Positions 53,229 to 63,019 of a DNA stretch of 64,000 bases are shown here, in pieces (within the stretch, counting starts at the first letter, position 1; the number at the start of each line of letters is the position of its first letter). The notes under the pieces were generated by a model. The model made no database searches. It worked only from the letters and a program-made list of their open reading frames with translations, and was not told the DNA's origin. Source of the stretch: an uncultured Alphaproteobacteria bacterium (GTDB lineage: Bacteria; Pseudomonadota; Alphaproteobacteria; Micropepsales; Micropepsaceae); the NCBI GenBank assembly GCA_902826695.1, contig CADEFU010000001.1, forward strand, positions 171,664 to 235,663, given 5' to 3'. A program made the position numbers and the translations under genes.

Positions 53229-53996
53229 TTAGCGGAACGTCTGGGCGGCTTCGTTTGTTTCGCTCAAGACACGGATCGTTTTCACGTCGGCCGGGAGCGG
53301 GTTGATTTGGATCGTCGTCGAGACCGGCGTTAGGGCTTGCGTCGCCGGGCCCGACGGCGGCGTGCCCACAAGTGTGAACGAACGCATACCGACTTCGGCG
53401 GCGAAGGTCTGCAGCGGTTCGAGGCGGACGTTCTTCCAGCCGCCCGTGCGTGCGGATCCTTTGACGATCACGTTGACAAGCGGCGGTTGACGCTCAAGCA
53501 GTTGCACCTCGACCGACGTCACTTCGAACAGCGGTTTGGTTTCGGCGATCGTCGGTGCCGGCTGTGGCGTTGGTGCGGGCGGTGTGGTTACCGGTGTTGG
53601 CGCGGGTATCGGTGCCGGCGGCGGTGTCACCGGTTCCACGGGTGGTGCTGCCGGGGCCGGTGTTGTGACCGGCGCGGGTGCGACTGGCGCGGGCTGGGTG
53701 ACTGGTGCGGGCGCCGGTTGGGCCGGCGTTGGCTGGGTCACCGGCGCGGGTACGGGCTTTGCGGGCGTGACTGCTGGTGCTGTTGGTTTAACAGGCGCGA
53801 CCGGCTTCACAGGCTTCGTGTCTTTGATCGGCGCCGGTTGCGTGACGCCCGGTGCGGGCACGCCGGGTTTCGACGGAACGGGGTTGAAGTTTGCGTCTTC
53901 GGGCTCGGGCATGCCGTCGGCCCACGCGGTGGTCATGCTCGCCGCCACCAACGAAGCGATGCATGCCGCAACAGCTGCAACAACGCGTAACGTCAT
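53229..53996 (-). CDS. Exported Pro/Ala/Thr-rich protein
   Basis: A 255-residue secreted protein of unknown function. Signal peptide [23 protein letters not shown], then a long low-complexity part (~35-155) built from PAPVTQP, PVTPAKP and similar units, then a globular C-terminal domain (~160-255, [28 protein letters not shown] ... [15 protein letters not shown]), which is probably all beta. The repeat region may span the cell wall or periplasm. The C-terminal domain is not recognised. Repeat length may vary between strains. Confidence 0.65.
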   Translation of the reverse strand: MTLRVVAAVAACIASLVAASMTTAWADGMPEPEDANFNPVPSKPGVPAPGVTQPAPIKDTKPVKPVAPVKPTAPAVTPAKPVPAPVTQPTPAQPAPAPVTQPAPVAPAPVTTPAPAAPPVEPVTPPPAPIPAPTPVTTPPAPTPQPAPTIAETKPLFEVTSVEVQLLERQPPLVNVIVKGSARTGGWKNVRLEPLQTFAAEVGMRSFTLVGTPPSGPATQALTPVSTTIQINPLPADVKTIRVLSETNEAAQTFR

Positions 53997-54095
53997 CCCG
54001 TCAAACTCCTGTACTCGATTTGCGAGCGGGTTCGCGATCCACTAAACCCATCGTCGTTCTTTCATCATTACCTATTGAATCCCGGAGGAAATGTC

Positions 54096-55220
54096 ATGGG
54101 TCCGCTTCACGGTGTGAAGATCGTCGAATTCGCAGGTATCGGACCCGGTCCGTTTTGCGCGATGCTGCTCAGCGATATGGGCGCACAAGTTGTACGCATC
54201 GATCGCAAGGGCGGGCGTGGGGCTACGAAATTCGAGGTGACGAGCCGCGGCCGGCGCTCTATTGCGCTCGACTTGAAGAAGCCGGAGGCGGTGGAAGTCG
54301 CCCTGAAGTTGATCGCCCAGTCGGACGCATTGCTCGAAGGGTTTCGACCAGGGGTTATGGAGAAGCTGGGCTTGGGGCCGGATGTCGCGCTGAAGCGGAA
54401 TCCGAAACTTGTGTACGGGCGCATGACGGGCTGGGGGCAAACGGGGCCGTTGTCGCAAGCCGCCGGTCACGACATCAACTACATCGCCTTAACCGGCGCG
54501 CTGCACGGCATTGGCCGCAAGGGTGCTACGCCGGTGCCGCCGCTCAATCTCGTCGGCGATTTCGGCGGCGGTGCGCTTTATCTCGCGTTCGGCATGGCGT
54601 GCGCGTTGTTTGAAGCGCGCGGCTCGGGCAAGGGCCAGGTGGTCGACTGTGCGATGACTGAAGGTGCGGCGTCGCTGATGTCGATGTTCTACGGCTTCAA
54701 GGCGATGGGCATGTGGCAAGACGAGAAGGGCGTGAACCTGCTCGACGGCGGCGCGCATTTCTATGACACGTACGAAACGTCCGACGGGAAGTGGGTGTCG
54801 ATCGGGTCGATCGAGCCGCAGTTCTATGCGTTGCTGCTTGAGAAGGCGTCGCTCACGGATCCAGAATTCCAATCGCAGATGGATCGCGCGAAGTGGCCGT
54901 CGCTGAAAGAGAAGATCGCCCGCGTCATGAAGACAAAGACGCGTGATCAATGGGACGCACTCATGGAAGGCAGCGACGTTTGTTACGCGCCGGTGCTGTC
55001 GCTCGCCGAGGCGCCGAACCATGCACACAACAAGGCGCGCGGGTCGTTTGTCGAGATTGACGGCGTGGTACAACCGGGGCCAGCACCGAAGTTCAGCCGC
55101 ACGAAGGTGGAAGTGCAGGGACCTCCGCCGGCGTCGGGGCAGCACAACGATCAGATTCTGTCGGAGTTTGGATTCAGCGGCGGCGATATTGCGGCGCTGA
55201 AGTCGTCCGGCGCGATCTGA
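54096..55220 (+). CDS. CaiB/BaiF CoA-transferase family, alpha-methylacyl-CoA racemase-like
   Basis: A 374-residue family III CoA transferase. It reads [25 protein letters not shown], then the racemase-type active segment [31 protein letters not shown], where His-Asp of GHDINY is used for alpha-proton abstraction in alpha-methylacyl-CoA racemase. This favours racemase over acyl-CoA transfer. It would convert (2R)- to (2S)-methylacyl-CoA for beta-oxidation of branched chains. The ATG at 54096 follows CGGAGGAAA. The next gene begins in its stop codon. Confidence 0.88.
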   Translation: MGPLHGVKIVEFAGIGPGPFCAMLLSDMGAQVVRIDRKGGRGATKFEVTSRGRRSIALDLKKPEAVEVALKLIAQSDALLEGFRPGVMEKLGLGPDVALKRNPKLVYGRMTGWGQTGPLSQAAGHDINYIALTGALHGIGRKGATPVPPLNLVGDFGGGALYLAFGMACALFEARGSGKGQVVDCAMTEGAASLMSMFYGFKAMGMWQDEKGVNLLDGGAHFYDTYETSDGKWVSIGSIEPQFYALLLEKASLTDPEFQSQMDRAKWPSLKEKIARVMKTKTRDQWDALMEGSDVCYAPVLSLAEAPNHAHNKARGSFVEIDGVVQPGPAPKFSRTKVEVQGPPPASGQHNDQILSEFGFSGGDIAALKSSGAI

Positions 55221-55957
55221 TGACGGCACTTCCAGGGACGACGGGACGGCGGCGCATCTATCTGATGCGCCACGGACACGTCGACTACTTCGGGCGCGAG
55301 GTTCGCGAGAGCGGACACACGGATATGGTGCCGCTGACGCCGTTGGGCCGCGAGCAGGCCCGGGCGAGTGGGCTGGCGCTTGCGCATGTGCGGTTCGACG
55401 TTGCGCTGTCGTCTGGATTGCCGCGCACGCGCGAGACGGCCGAGCTGGTGCTGACCGCGAATGCGGACGCGGGGCATCTGACGCTCGGTGTCGAGCGCGG
55501 CTTGGTGGAGATCAAGGGCGGTGGATTGATCCGCGCGAACAGCCGCGAGGAACTTGCCGCGCGTATGGCGTTCGAGTTCGATCAGGCAGCCCAGCCCGGT
55601 GCGCGCATGATGGGTGGCGACTCATTCTCTGAAGTGCAGGCGCGATGCGTGGCGGCGCTGGAGCGATTGCTGGCTCAACCGGGGTGGCATACGGCGCTTG
55701 TCGTTGCGCACGAGGGCGTGAACCGGTTGTTGCTCAGTTGGATGACGGGCAACGGGCTTTCAGCGGTGCAAGCGTTCGAGCAAGACCTGGCGTGCATCAA
55801 TCTTCTCGACTTCGATATGGTGCCGCGTGAGGACGGTGGCGTGGGCACGGAGATCGCGCGGCGTTTGGTGAAGGCGGTGAATCTAACGCCCTACAACTAC
55901 GTCAAGCATGGCATGAACCTCACGAGTCTTGAGGCGATTTTCGCGCGGGCGGATTAG
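55220..55957 (+). CDS. Histidine phosphatase family protein
   Basis: A 245-residue phosphoglycerate-mutase-like protein. The catalytic RHG is at residues 17-19 (LMRHGHVDYFG), the supporting TRETAEL arginine at ~70, and the second histidine in VVAHEGVNRLLLSW. It can remove phosphate from a small metabolite; the substrate is unknown. The ATG overlaps the TGA of the CoA-transferase gene by one base, so the two are translationally coupled. Confidence 0.88.
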   Translation: MTALPGTTGRRRIYLMRHGHVDYFGREVRESGHTDMVPLTPLGREQARASGLALAHVRFDVALSSGLPRTRETAELVLTANADAGHLTLGVERGLVEIKGGGLIRANSREELAARMAFEFDQAAQPGARMMGGDSFSEVQARCVAALERLLAQPGWHTALVVAHEGVNRLLLSWMTGNGLSAVQAFEQDLACINLLDFDMVPREDGGVGTEIARRLVKAVNLTPYNYVKHGMNLTSLEAIFARAD

Positions 55958-56047
55958 CGCCGTCATGCTTTGAGCGTCGGCGGCTCTGAGCCGTTGCGTT
56001 CGGACGCGTCCTCCGCAATCATCGAGGCAGATTTCGGAGGCCCACGC

Positions 56048-57232
56048 ATGTCCTACGCCGCAAATCGAATCATCCACGATGCCGACTCGCATTTGATGGA
56101 GTTGGCGGATTGCCTCGACGCGTTCTTGGAGCGGAAGTATCGCGCGGACTATGACGCGTTGCCGAAGCTTCAAGCTTGGCCGCGCGACGGCAATTGGGTG
56201 CGCGATGCGCGGGCGAAGCAAGCGGACGCTTCGTTTCGCGATGGCGCTGCGGAAAACATCTTGCTCCGGCGCGACTATGAGGCGCTCGGTGCGTTCAAGC
56301 CGGAGGACCGGCCGCGCGCGCTCGATCTGCTCGGGTTCAAGAGTCAGCTTGTGTTCACGACGTGGTGTCTTGGCAATTTCGGGTTGGACGATACGAACCC
56401 GGAACTCGCCTATGCCACGGCAGCGGCACACAATCGGATGATGGTGGCGTTTTGTTCGGTAGACCGGCGGTTTTTGGCTACCGCCTACGTGCCGCTTGCG
56501 GACTTTGAGCGCGCGAAGACGTGCGCACGGGCTGCAATCGATGGTGGCGCGAAGGCGTTGATGATCCCGTCGATTTGCCCGAAGGGGCATTCGCCCAGCC
56601 ACGTTGCGTTCGATCCGATCTGGCGGATGGCCGAGGAGGCGGGGTTGCCGATCGTGTTTCATGTGGGCGGCGAGGAAAAGCTCAATCCCGACTACTTCAA
56701 CAACGGTCTGCCGAAGGTGAAGGACTTCCACGGCGGGGAGGAGAACTTCACGTCGATCTCTTACATGATGATCCCGCACTCGGTGATGCTAACGCTGGCC
56801 GCGATGATTTTTGACGGCGTGCTCGACCGGTTCGCGAAGCTGAAGGTGGGCGTCGTCGAGCTTGGCGCCTCGTGGGTGCCGAGCTGGATGCGATTCATGG
56901 ATGCGGGCGCCGATGCGTTCCGCAAGGGCGAGGAGCGGCTGAAGAAGCTCTCGCTCAAGCCAAGTGAATTTGTGCGCCGCCAGGTGCGCGTGACACCGTA
57001 CCCGCATGAGGACGCGGGCTGGATCATTCGCAACGCCGGCGAGGACGTGTGCATGTTCTCTTCCGACTTCCCGCACGTCGAGGGCGGCCGCAATCCGTTG
57101 AAGCGGTTCGATGAAAGCGTGGCGGGATTGCCGGCGGGGGCGATCGAGCGGTTCTACCGGCACAACTTCGTCGATCTGATGGGGGAGGGGCTTGCGCCGG
57201 AACTACGTCACGCGAATCGTGCCGCTGCATAG
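56048..57232 (+). CDS. Amidohydrolase-2-family metal-dependent hydrolase
   Basis: A 394-residue TIM-barrel enzyme of the ACMSD/amidohydrolase-2 group. The first metal segment is HDADSHLMEL near the N-terminus, FHVGGEEKLNP carries the next histidine (~205), and the late aspartate lies in SSDFPHVEGGRNPL. Members hydrolyse or decarboxylate ring-derived acids. ATG at 56048 after TTCGGAGG is the clear start. Together with the racemase and phosphatase upstream it may belong to a catabolic group; the substrate is not evident. Confidence 0.85.
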   Translation: MSYAANRIIHDADSHLMELADCLDAFLERKYRADYDALPKLQAWPRDGNWVRDARAKQADASFRDGAAENILLRRDYEALGAFKPEDRPRALDLLGFKSQLVFTTWCLGNFGLDDTNPELAYATAAAHNRMMVAFCSVDRRFLATAYVPLADFERAKTCARAAIDGGAKALMIPSICPKGHSPSHVAFDPIWRMAEEAGLPIVFHVGGEEKLNPDYFNNGLPKVKDFHGGEENFTSISYMMIPHSVMLTLAAMIFDGVLDRFAKLKVGVVELGASWVPSWMRFMDAGADAFRKGEERLKKLSLKPSEFVRRQVRVTPYPHEDAGWIIRNAGEDVCMFSSDFPHVEGGRNPLKRFDESVAGLPAGAIERFYRHNFVDLMGEGLAPELRHANRAAA

Positions 57233-57247
57233 CACAAAAACTCAAAA

Positions 57248-57265
57248 GCCCGGCTTTCGCCGGGC
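57248..57265 (+). terminator. Stem-loop after the amidohydrolase gene
   Basis: GCCCGGC (57248-57254) pairs with GCCGGGC (57259-57265) around TTTC. An A-rich run precedes it, but only weak T follows on this strand; it could work in the opposite direction. A probable terminator. Confidence 0.5.
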
Positions 57266-57444
57266 CCTAGAGTTGTCATCCTTGCCAAGGAAGTGCCCGA
57301 TAACGCCGGGCGGTACACAGTGCTGGGCGGGTCGTCCTCTCGCTCAATGTTTCGGTCAATTTCGTTGAGAGCGATTAAACACCGGCGTGGTAAACGAGCG
57401 GTTAATCGCCGAAAAATTCTTCGAACTTTTTTGAGGTGGGTGCG

Positions 57445-58749
57445 ATGCAGCTGATTTCGAAGACGTATTGGGGTGGAGCGCCGATGAATATGCGGCGGCT
57501 GCCGGATGCGTTCGAGACCGAGAGTTTGATCTTGAAGGCGCCGGACTTTCGCGAGCATCGCGCGTTGCTCTGGTCGCCAAAGAAGAACCCTAGCTCCAAG
57601 ACGGCGATCGTCGTGATGCACCCGCGAGCGGACTTCATGCATCACTATGTGATCCCGCGGTTGGTCGACGCTGGCGTGATGTGCATGGGTGCGAATACGC
57701 GCAACCCGAACAACGACGTGACGACGACGCATGAGGAGATCATTCTCGACGTCGCGTCTTGCGTGTCCTACCTCAAGAACAAGCGCGGCGTGGCGAATGT
57801 CGTCTTGGTCGGGAACTCAGGTGGCGGGGCGTTGAACGGGTTCTATCAGGCGCAAGCCAAGAAGGCGAAGGGTGGCAGGGTTGCGAAGACGCCGGGCGGG
57901 CGGCGCACGTTTCTGAACGAGGCGGAAATGATACCGGCCGACGGCATGGTCTACATCTCGACGCACAAGGGTGAGGGGATGATCATGAACGAGATCATCG
58001 ATCCTTCCGTCGTGGACGAGTTGCAGCCGCATCTGACCGACCCGGCACTCGACATGTACGACGAGCGCAACGGGTACAAGACCCCATCGAAGATCGACGG
58101 ATCGGACGCTCAGTGGTCGCGCTACGACGATGCGTTCGTGAAAACGTTCCGTGCGGCGCAGATTGAGCGGATCAAGCGGATCGATGCGATTGCGCGCGCG
58201 ATGATTGCGGAGAACGAGCGCGCGGAGGTGCTGCACAACGATCCGGATTTTGCGAAGCTTGCGCCGGCGCGTCAGCGAGAGGTGCTCAGGCGCGAGGCGT
58301 TCGAGCCGGTGATGACGATCTACCGGACGATGGCGAACCTGCATTATGTGGACAACCACCTCGATCCGTCAGCGCGCGATTACGGGTCTATCTTCTCGCC
58401 GCGGCCCGATCTCATGAACTGGAAGTTCTTCGGGTTTGGACGTTATGCGACGCCGCATGCGTGGCTATCGACTTGGTCGGGCGTCTCGTCCCAGGCGAAC
58501 CAGATGCACGATCTTCCCCAAATCGACGAGCCGTCGCTGTTCATAAACGCCGGCAAGGACCAGGAGATTTTCCCGAAATCCGATGCGCTGCCGATGTTTC
58601 AGGCGATTGCAGCGAAAGACAAGACCTACGTCGATTTTCCCAATGCGCGGCACTATTTCGAGCCCGAATTCGGGGCGCGCGAAGCGACCGATGTCGAAAG
58701 AGTCATGGATGTGGTCGTGCCGTGGATCCTGGACCGGTTCGGCTGCTGA
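57445..58749 (+). CDS. Alpha/beta-hydrolase-fold protein
   Basis: A 434-residue protein, probably cytosolic. AIVVMHPRADFMHHYVIPRL (~51-70) is the oxyanion strand, VVLVGNSGGGALNGFY (~114-129) has the serine elbow, NAGKDQEIFPKS holds the likely acid, and NARHYFEPEFG the late histidine. A large helical insert (~175-290) covers the site. It is not recognised beyond the fold. ATG at 57445 after GAGGTG. Its last codons (WILDRFG) are repeated downstream at 60792, marking the edge of a tandem duplication. Confidence 0.8.
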   Translation: MQLISKTYWGGAPMNMRRLPDAFETESLILKAPDFREHRALLWSPKKNPSSKTAIVVMHPRADFMHHYVIPRLVDAGVMCMGANTRNPNNDVTTTHEEIILDVASCVSYLKNKRGVANVVLVGNSGGGALNGFYQAQAKKAKGGRVAKTPGGRRTFLNEAEMIPADGMVYISTHKGEGMIMNEIIDPSVVDELQPHLTDPALDMYDERNGYKTPSKIDGSDAQWSRYDDAFVKTFRAAQIERIKRIDAIARAMIAENERAEVLHNDPDFAKLAPARQREVLRREAFEPVMTIYRTMANLHYVDNHLDPSARDYGSIFSPRPDLMNWKFFGFGRYATPHAWLSTWSGVSSQANQMHDLPQIDEPSLFINAGKDQEIFPKSDALPMFQAIAAKDKTYVDFPNARHYFEPEFGAREATDVERVMDVVVPWILDRFGC

Positions 58750-58811
58750 AAACTGGCTGTTCGGGCGAGGCATGGTTGGCTAAGGTTGGTGCACCAACAC
58801 GCTGGCCTTCG

Positions 58812-60755
58812 ATGGGGATTCCGGTGCTCAGGAATTTGATGTTGGCCGCGCTTGCGGTCGTGACGGCGTTATTCGCCGGTCCTGCAGCTGCCGCGCCACC
58901 AGTTGAAGCGTATGGCGCCCTTCCCATCATCCAGAACGTGACGATTTCGCCTTCGGGAAAATACTTCGCGTTGGTGCAGAACACTCGCGGTGTGTCGGCG
59001 GCCGCCACGTACGATGCAGCAACAATGAAGTTCATCGGCGGGCTCGCGGCGAGTCCCGGGCAAGTTATTTTCGACGTACAGTGGCACTCGGATGACCGGC
59101 TGCTCCTTTACGTTTCTATGACCCGCGATGCAGGTCCTCAATTTGGAAAGCGGGCTCGGCTCTATGACATGTGCCGCGTCGTCGCCGTCAATCGTGACGG
59201 GTCGAAATCCGCGATCCTGCGCGCCTCTTGCTGGATCGTCAGCCTCATCGGTCCAGAACCGGATACAATGCTGATGGCATTGGGAGATATCGTCCCTGTC
59301 GATGTGTTGAGCGGCAGCAGGAATCGTAAGGCGACCGAGCGAGCTGGTAACGACACAATTGACTGGATTGCGGATGCATCGGGGCGTGTACGGATCAGGG
59401 TGGACGTGATTGGCGAAGAGCAAATCGTGATGGCGCGCCTGGCCGGGTCCGATGACTGGGTCGAGGTGTATCGTTCGCGGCTGTTCGACTTCGAGCCGGA
59501 CAAGGCGCCCAACGCGAAGAACGCGTATCTGGAGTTCTTGGGATTTGGCGCGGAACCCGACCAAGTTTACGTCAACTATTGGCCGGGCGATCGCAGCGCG
59601 ATCGGTGTCTTCGATTTGCGCACGAAGAGGGTTGTTTCCGAGGCGGTGTCCGACCCAAAATTTGACGTTGGCGGTGTGCTGCGACTTAGGAACGGCCGTA
59701 TTGTAGGGGCGACGATCGATCGGGCCAGGACGGATCAGGCCTACTTTGGGAGCGATTGGAAACAGCTCCAGCAGGTTCTGCGGGAAAGCTATCCGGGTGA
59801 CTATGTTCGGGTCATTTCATCATCGGATGATCTGAGCCGTCACATCCTCTACATAGAAGGGCGCAATCATCCCGCCGGCATGTACCAACTGCTGGATCTC
59901 AAGAGCTCATCCGCCAAGGCCATCGGAAGTCCCTATCCAGGTGTGCCAGCGGGGTTGGTCGGCGAGCAAAAGTTCGTGTCCTATGCTGCACGAGACGGCT
60001 TGAAGATCGACGCGTATCTGACGATGCCTCCTGGGGGCGTGACGACGAACTTGCCGGTGATCGTGTTGCCGCATGGCGGGCCAGTCGCGCGCGACACCGG
60101 TGGCTTCGACTGGATGGCCCAGTTCTTTGCTAGCCGCGGTTATGCGGTGCTGCAGCCTCAATTTCGCGGCTCGGCCGGGTTCGGATCGACCTTTGCGATT
60201 GCCGGTGAGAAGCAGTGGGGCCTCAAGATGCAGGACGACGTCAGCGACGGCGTGAAGCATCTTGTGGCCAGTGGCGTTGCGGACCCCAAACGCATCTGTA
60301 TTGCGGGCTGGTCGTATGGAGGTTACGCGGCGCTTGCCGGGGCGACGCTAACGCCCGAGCTCTATCGGTGCGCTATCGCCGGCGCGGGTATTTCGGATCT
60401 CATTGAGATGCTTGAGACGGAAGCGAAGAACTCCGGCTGGAAAGATGCAGGTGCCCGATATTGGCGAAACCACATCGGCAGCGTGAAGAAGAACTATCAG
60501 AAACTGGCTGCGACTTCGCCTGCGAGACTGGCCGATAAAGTAGTCGCACCAATTCTCCTGATTCACGGAGAAAAGGATACGATCGTACCGATCGTGCAGA
60601 GCCGATTGATGGCGGATGCGCTGGAAGATGCGAAAAAGCCGTTTGAGTTCGTCGAGCTTGAAGGTGAAGGGCACTACATGAGCTTTGCGACAACGCGCAT
60701 CAAGACGTTGCAGGCGATGGAGCAATTTCTGCTCAAGCACAACCCGGCGAATTAG
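58812..60755 (+). CDS. S9 family (prolyl-oligopeptidase-type) peptidase, copy 1
   Basis: A 647-residue exported serine peptidase. Signal peptide (LRNLMLAALAVVTALFAGPAAAAP), then a beta-propeller-like domain (~30-395; ISPSGKYFALVQN, DDRLLLYVSM), then the catalytic alpha/beta-hydrolase domain: PHGGPVARDTGGFDW, serine elbow AGWSYGGYAALAGA, acid LLIHGEKDTIVP, histidine EGEGHYMS. It should trim oligopeptides in the periplasm or at the surface. ATG at 58812 is chosen to keep the basic residue before the signal; ATG at 58839 is an alternative. It is the first of two tandem paralogues and lacks about 20 residues that copy 2 has near 170. Confidence 0.88.
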   Translation: MGIPVLRNLMLAALAVVTALFAGPAAAAPPVEAYGALPIIQNVTISPSGKYFALVQNTRGVSAAATYDAATMKFIGGLAASPGQVIFDVQWHSDDRLLLYVSMTRDAGPQFGKRARLYDMCRVVAVNRDGSKSAILRASCWIVSLIGPEPDTMLMALGDIVPVDVLSGSRNRKATERAGNDTIDWIADASGRVRIRVDVIGEEQIVMARLAGSDDWVEVYRSRLFDFEPDKAPNAKNAYLEFLGFGAEPDQVYVNYWPGDRSAIGVFDLRTKRVVSEAVSDPKFDVGGVLRLRNGRIVGATIDRARTDQAYFGSDWKQLQQVLRESYPGDYVRVISSSDDLSRHILYIEGRNHPAGMYQLLDLKSSSAKAIGSPYPGVPAGLVGEQKFVSYAARDGLKIDAYLTMPPGGVTTNLPVIVLPHGGPVARDTGGFDWMAQFFASRGYAVLQPQFRGSAGFGSTFAIAGEKQWGLKMQDDVSDGVKHLVASGVADPKRICIAGWSYGGYAALAGATLTPELYRCAIAGAGISDLIEMLETEAKNSGWKDAGARYWRNHIGSVKKNYQKLAATSPARLADKVVAPILLIHGEKDTIVPIVQSRLMADALEDAKKPFEFVELEGEGHYMSFATTRIKTLQAMEQFLLKHNPAN

Positions 60756-60757
60756 CG

Positions 60758-60777
60758 GCTGCCGGGCTCCGGCCAGC
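60758..60777 (+). terminator. Stem-loop after S9 copy 1
   Basis: GCTG and CCGG (60758-60765) pair with CCGG and CAGC (60769-60777, one bulged C). A similar but stronger hairpin follows copy 2, consistent with duplication. Confidence 0.4.
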
Positions 60778-60791
60778 TTCACTGATTTTCT

Positions 60792-60815
60792 TGGATTCTG
60801 GACCGGTTCGGCTGA
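60792..60815 (+). pseudogene. Remnant of the 3' end of the upstream hydrolase gene
   Basis: These 24 bases encode WILDRFG and a stop, matching the last seven residues before the final Cys of the hydrolase ending at 58749. The following 30 bases also resemble those after that gene. It is a scar of the tandem duplication, not a working gene. Confidence 0.8.
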
Positions 60816-60879
60816 CGAAAACTGGCTGGTCGACCGATCTTTGGTCAGCTAAAGTCAGGCCACAATTCACAGACCTTCG

Positions 60880-62895
60880 ATGGGGGCTTTCTTGCTTAGG
60901 AATTTGATGTTCGCTGCAATCGCAGTCGTGAGCGCGTTGCTCGCCGGTCAGGCAACCGCTGCGCCGCCGGTTGAGGCGTTCGGGGCGCTTCCCGTAATTC
61001 AGAACGTGTCGATTTCACCTTCGGGCAAATACTTCGCGCAGGTGCAAAACGTTGGCGGTAAGTCGGCGGTTGCCACATTCGATGCGGCTACGAAGGCTCC
61101 CGTCGGGGGGCTCGCGGCGAGTGCAGGTCAAGTCATTCGCGGCGTTCGTTGGTACTCGGATGACCGGCTGCTCGTCACGGTCGTTATGACTGAGGATCTT
61201 GGCCGTGCGTTTGCAGAGCGAACTGCACTCTATGATTCGTGCCGCATTGTCGCCGTCAATCCTGACGGATCGAAGCCGGTGGTTCTACTTCGCAACCAGC
61301 TCGTGCTCGGCGCTTGCGACATCGTCAGCCTCAAAGGACCGGAGCCGGGTACGATCCTGATGGCGACACTGGAGGGCGGATCCAATTCTCCGGGCGCTTC
61401 GCGTTTTGACGGTCGGCCGACCCGGCTAAAGGTCTTCAGCGTTGACGTGATGAGCGGCAGCAGAGGGCGCATTGTTGAGGGAACGAGTTTTGAGACGATT
61501 GATTGGATCGCGGACGCATCGGGGCGCGTGCGGATAAGGGTGGATGCGGTTGGCGATCAGCAAGCCGTGTTTGCGCGCATCGGTACGTCCGATGACTGGG
61601 TCGAGGTATATCGTACGAGACTGTTTGCCTTTGAGCCGGACAAAACGCCGAATGCAAAGAATGAAGACTTGGATTTCTTGGGTTTTGGTACCGAACCCGA
61701 CCAGGTTTACGTCAGCTATTGGCCTGGCGACCGGCAAACGATCGGCATCTTTGACCTGCGAACGAAGAGCGTCGTTTCCCAGGCGGTGTCCGATCCCAAA
61801 TTCGACGTCGGCAGTGCGTTGCGACTTCGGAGCGGGCGTATTGTGGGGGCATGGATCGATCGGGCAATGACCGAGCAGGTCTATTTTGGAAGCGACTGGC
61901 AGCAACTGCAGCAGGTTCTGCGGGAGAGCTATCCGGGCAATCATGTGCTGGTCACGTCGTCATCGGATGATCTGAGTCGCCACATTATTTTCGTCGAGGG
62001 GCGAAGCGCCCCCGCCGGGGCGTATCAGCTGTTGGATCTCAAGGCCTCGTCCGCCATCGCGATCGGGAGTCCCTATCCGAAGATTCCGGCAGGTTCTATC
62101 GGTGAGCAGAAGTTCGTGTCCTATGTTGCACGAGACGGTCTGACCATCGACGCCTATTTGACGATGCCGCCCGGTGGCGCAAAGGCCAATCTGCCGGCGA
62201 TTGTGTTTCCGCATGGTGGACCTGCAGCGCGCGATACTGGTGGCTTCGACTGGATGTCCCAGTTCTTCGCAAGCCGTGGCTACGTGGTGCTGCAACCTCA
62301 GTACCGTGGCTCCACCGGGTTCGGCGCAGCGTTTGCGAAGGCGGGCGAAAAACAGTGGGGGCTCAAGATGCAAGACGACGTCAGTGACGGCGTGAAGTAT
62401 CTTGTGGCAAGTGGCGTTGCCGATCCCAAACGTGTCTGCATCGCGGGCTGGTCTTACGGCGGCTATGCTGCGATGGCAGGAGCAACTTTGACGCCCGAAC
62501 TCTACCGGTGCTCTATTGCAGGCGCGGGCGTGTCAGACCTCATTGAGATGATCGAGTCCGAGGCGAAGAGCGGCAGTTGGAAGGGTGGCAGCGCGCGATA
62601 CTGGCGCAACCACATCGGAAGCGTGTCGAAGGAGTCGCAGAAGCTCGCGGCGGCTTCGCCTGCAAGATTGGCCGCCAAGGTGATTGCGCCTATGCTTCTG
62701 ATTCACGGCGTCACGGATACGATCGTGCCAATCGAGCAGAGCCGAATAATGGCAAGGGCGTTGAAGGCGGCGAACAAGCCGTTTGAGTTCGTCGAGCTTG
62801 AAGGCGAGGGGCACAACATGAGCTTTGCTACAACGCGTATCAAGACGCTGAGCGCGATGGAGAAATTCCTGCTCCAGCACAATCCGCCGAACTAG
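60880..62895 (+). CDS. S9 family (prolyl-oligopeptidase-type) peptidase, copy 2
   Basis: A 671-residue paralogue of the gene just upstream, with the same signal peptide, propeller and catalytic layout: LRNLMFAAIAVVSALLAGQATA, ISPSGKYFAQVQN, PHGGPAARDTGGFDW, serine elbow AGWSYGGYAAMAGA, LLIHGVTDTIVP and EGEGHNMS. It carries about 24 extra residues around 165-185 (a Gly/Ser-rich loop), which copy 1 lacks. All catalytic residues are present in both, so both are probably active, perhaps with different specificities. A perfect hairpin follows the stop. Confidence 0.88.
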   Translation: MGAFLLRNLMFAAIAVVSALLAGQATAAPPVEAFGALPVIQNVSISPSGKYFAQVQNVGGKSAVATFDAATKAPVGGLAASAGQVIRGVRWYSDDRLLVTVVMTEDLGRAFAERTALYDSCRIVAVNPDGSKPVVLLRNQLVLGACDIVSLKGPEPGTILMATLEGGSNSPGASRFDGRPTRLKVFSVDVMSGSRGRIVEGTSFETIDWIADASGRVRIRVDAVGDQQAVFARIGTSDDWVEVYRTRLFAFEPDKTPNAKNEDLDFLGFGTEPDQVYVSYWPGDRQTIGIFDLRTKSVVSQAVSDPKFDVGSALRLRSGRIVGAWIDRAMTEQVYFGSDWQQLQQVLRESYPGNHVLVTSSSDDLSRHIIFVEGRSAPAGAYQLLDLKASSAIAIGSPYPKIPAGSIGEQKFVSYVARDGLTIDAYLTMPPGGAKANLPAIVFPHGGPAARDTGGFDWMSQFFASRGYVVLQPQYRGSTGFGAAFAKAGEKQWGLKMQDDVSDGVKYLVASGVADPKRVCIAGWSYGGYAAMAGATLTPELYRCSIAGAGVSDLIEMIESEAKSGSWKGGSARYWRNHIGSVSKESQKLAAASPARLAAKVIAPMLLIHGVTDTIVPIEQSRIMARALKAANKPFEFVELEGEGHNMSFATTRIKTLSAMEKFLLQHNPPN

Positions 62896-62897
62896 CG

Positions 62898-62922
62898 GCG
62901 GCTGGGGGCTCCCAGCCGCTTT
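62898..62922 (+). terminator. Terminator after S9 copy 2
   Basis: GCGGCTGGG (62898-62906) pairs perfectly with CCCAGCCGC (62911-62919) around a four-base loop, then TTT. It is probably the transcription end of the peptidase pair. Confidence 0.55.
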
Positions 62923-63019
62923 GGAATTCCTTGAATCTGTTGATCTTGCGCCCGCGGCATTGAAATTGGCCGCGGGCGCACAATTTGTTGTCGATCGAAC
63001 CTGGTGGAGATTTGCGCCT

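Larger units (their letters stand above)
58723..62919 (+). repeat. Tandem duplication of about 2.1 kb
   Basis: Unit one (58723-60791) holds the last codons of the upstream hydrolase, a short spacer, the S9 peptidase gene and its hairpin. Unit two (60792-62919) repeats the same order. The copies have diverged at many positions and differ by about 24 codons, so the event is old. Confidence 0.8.
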
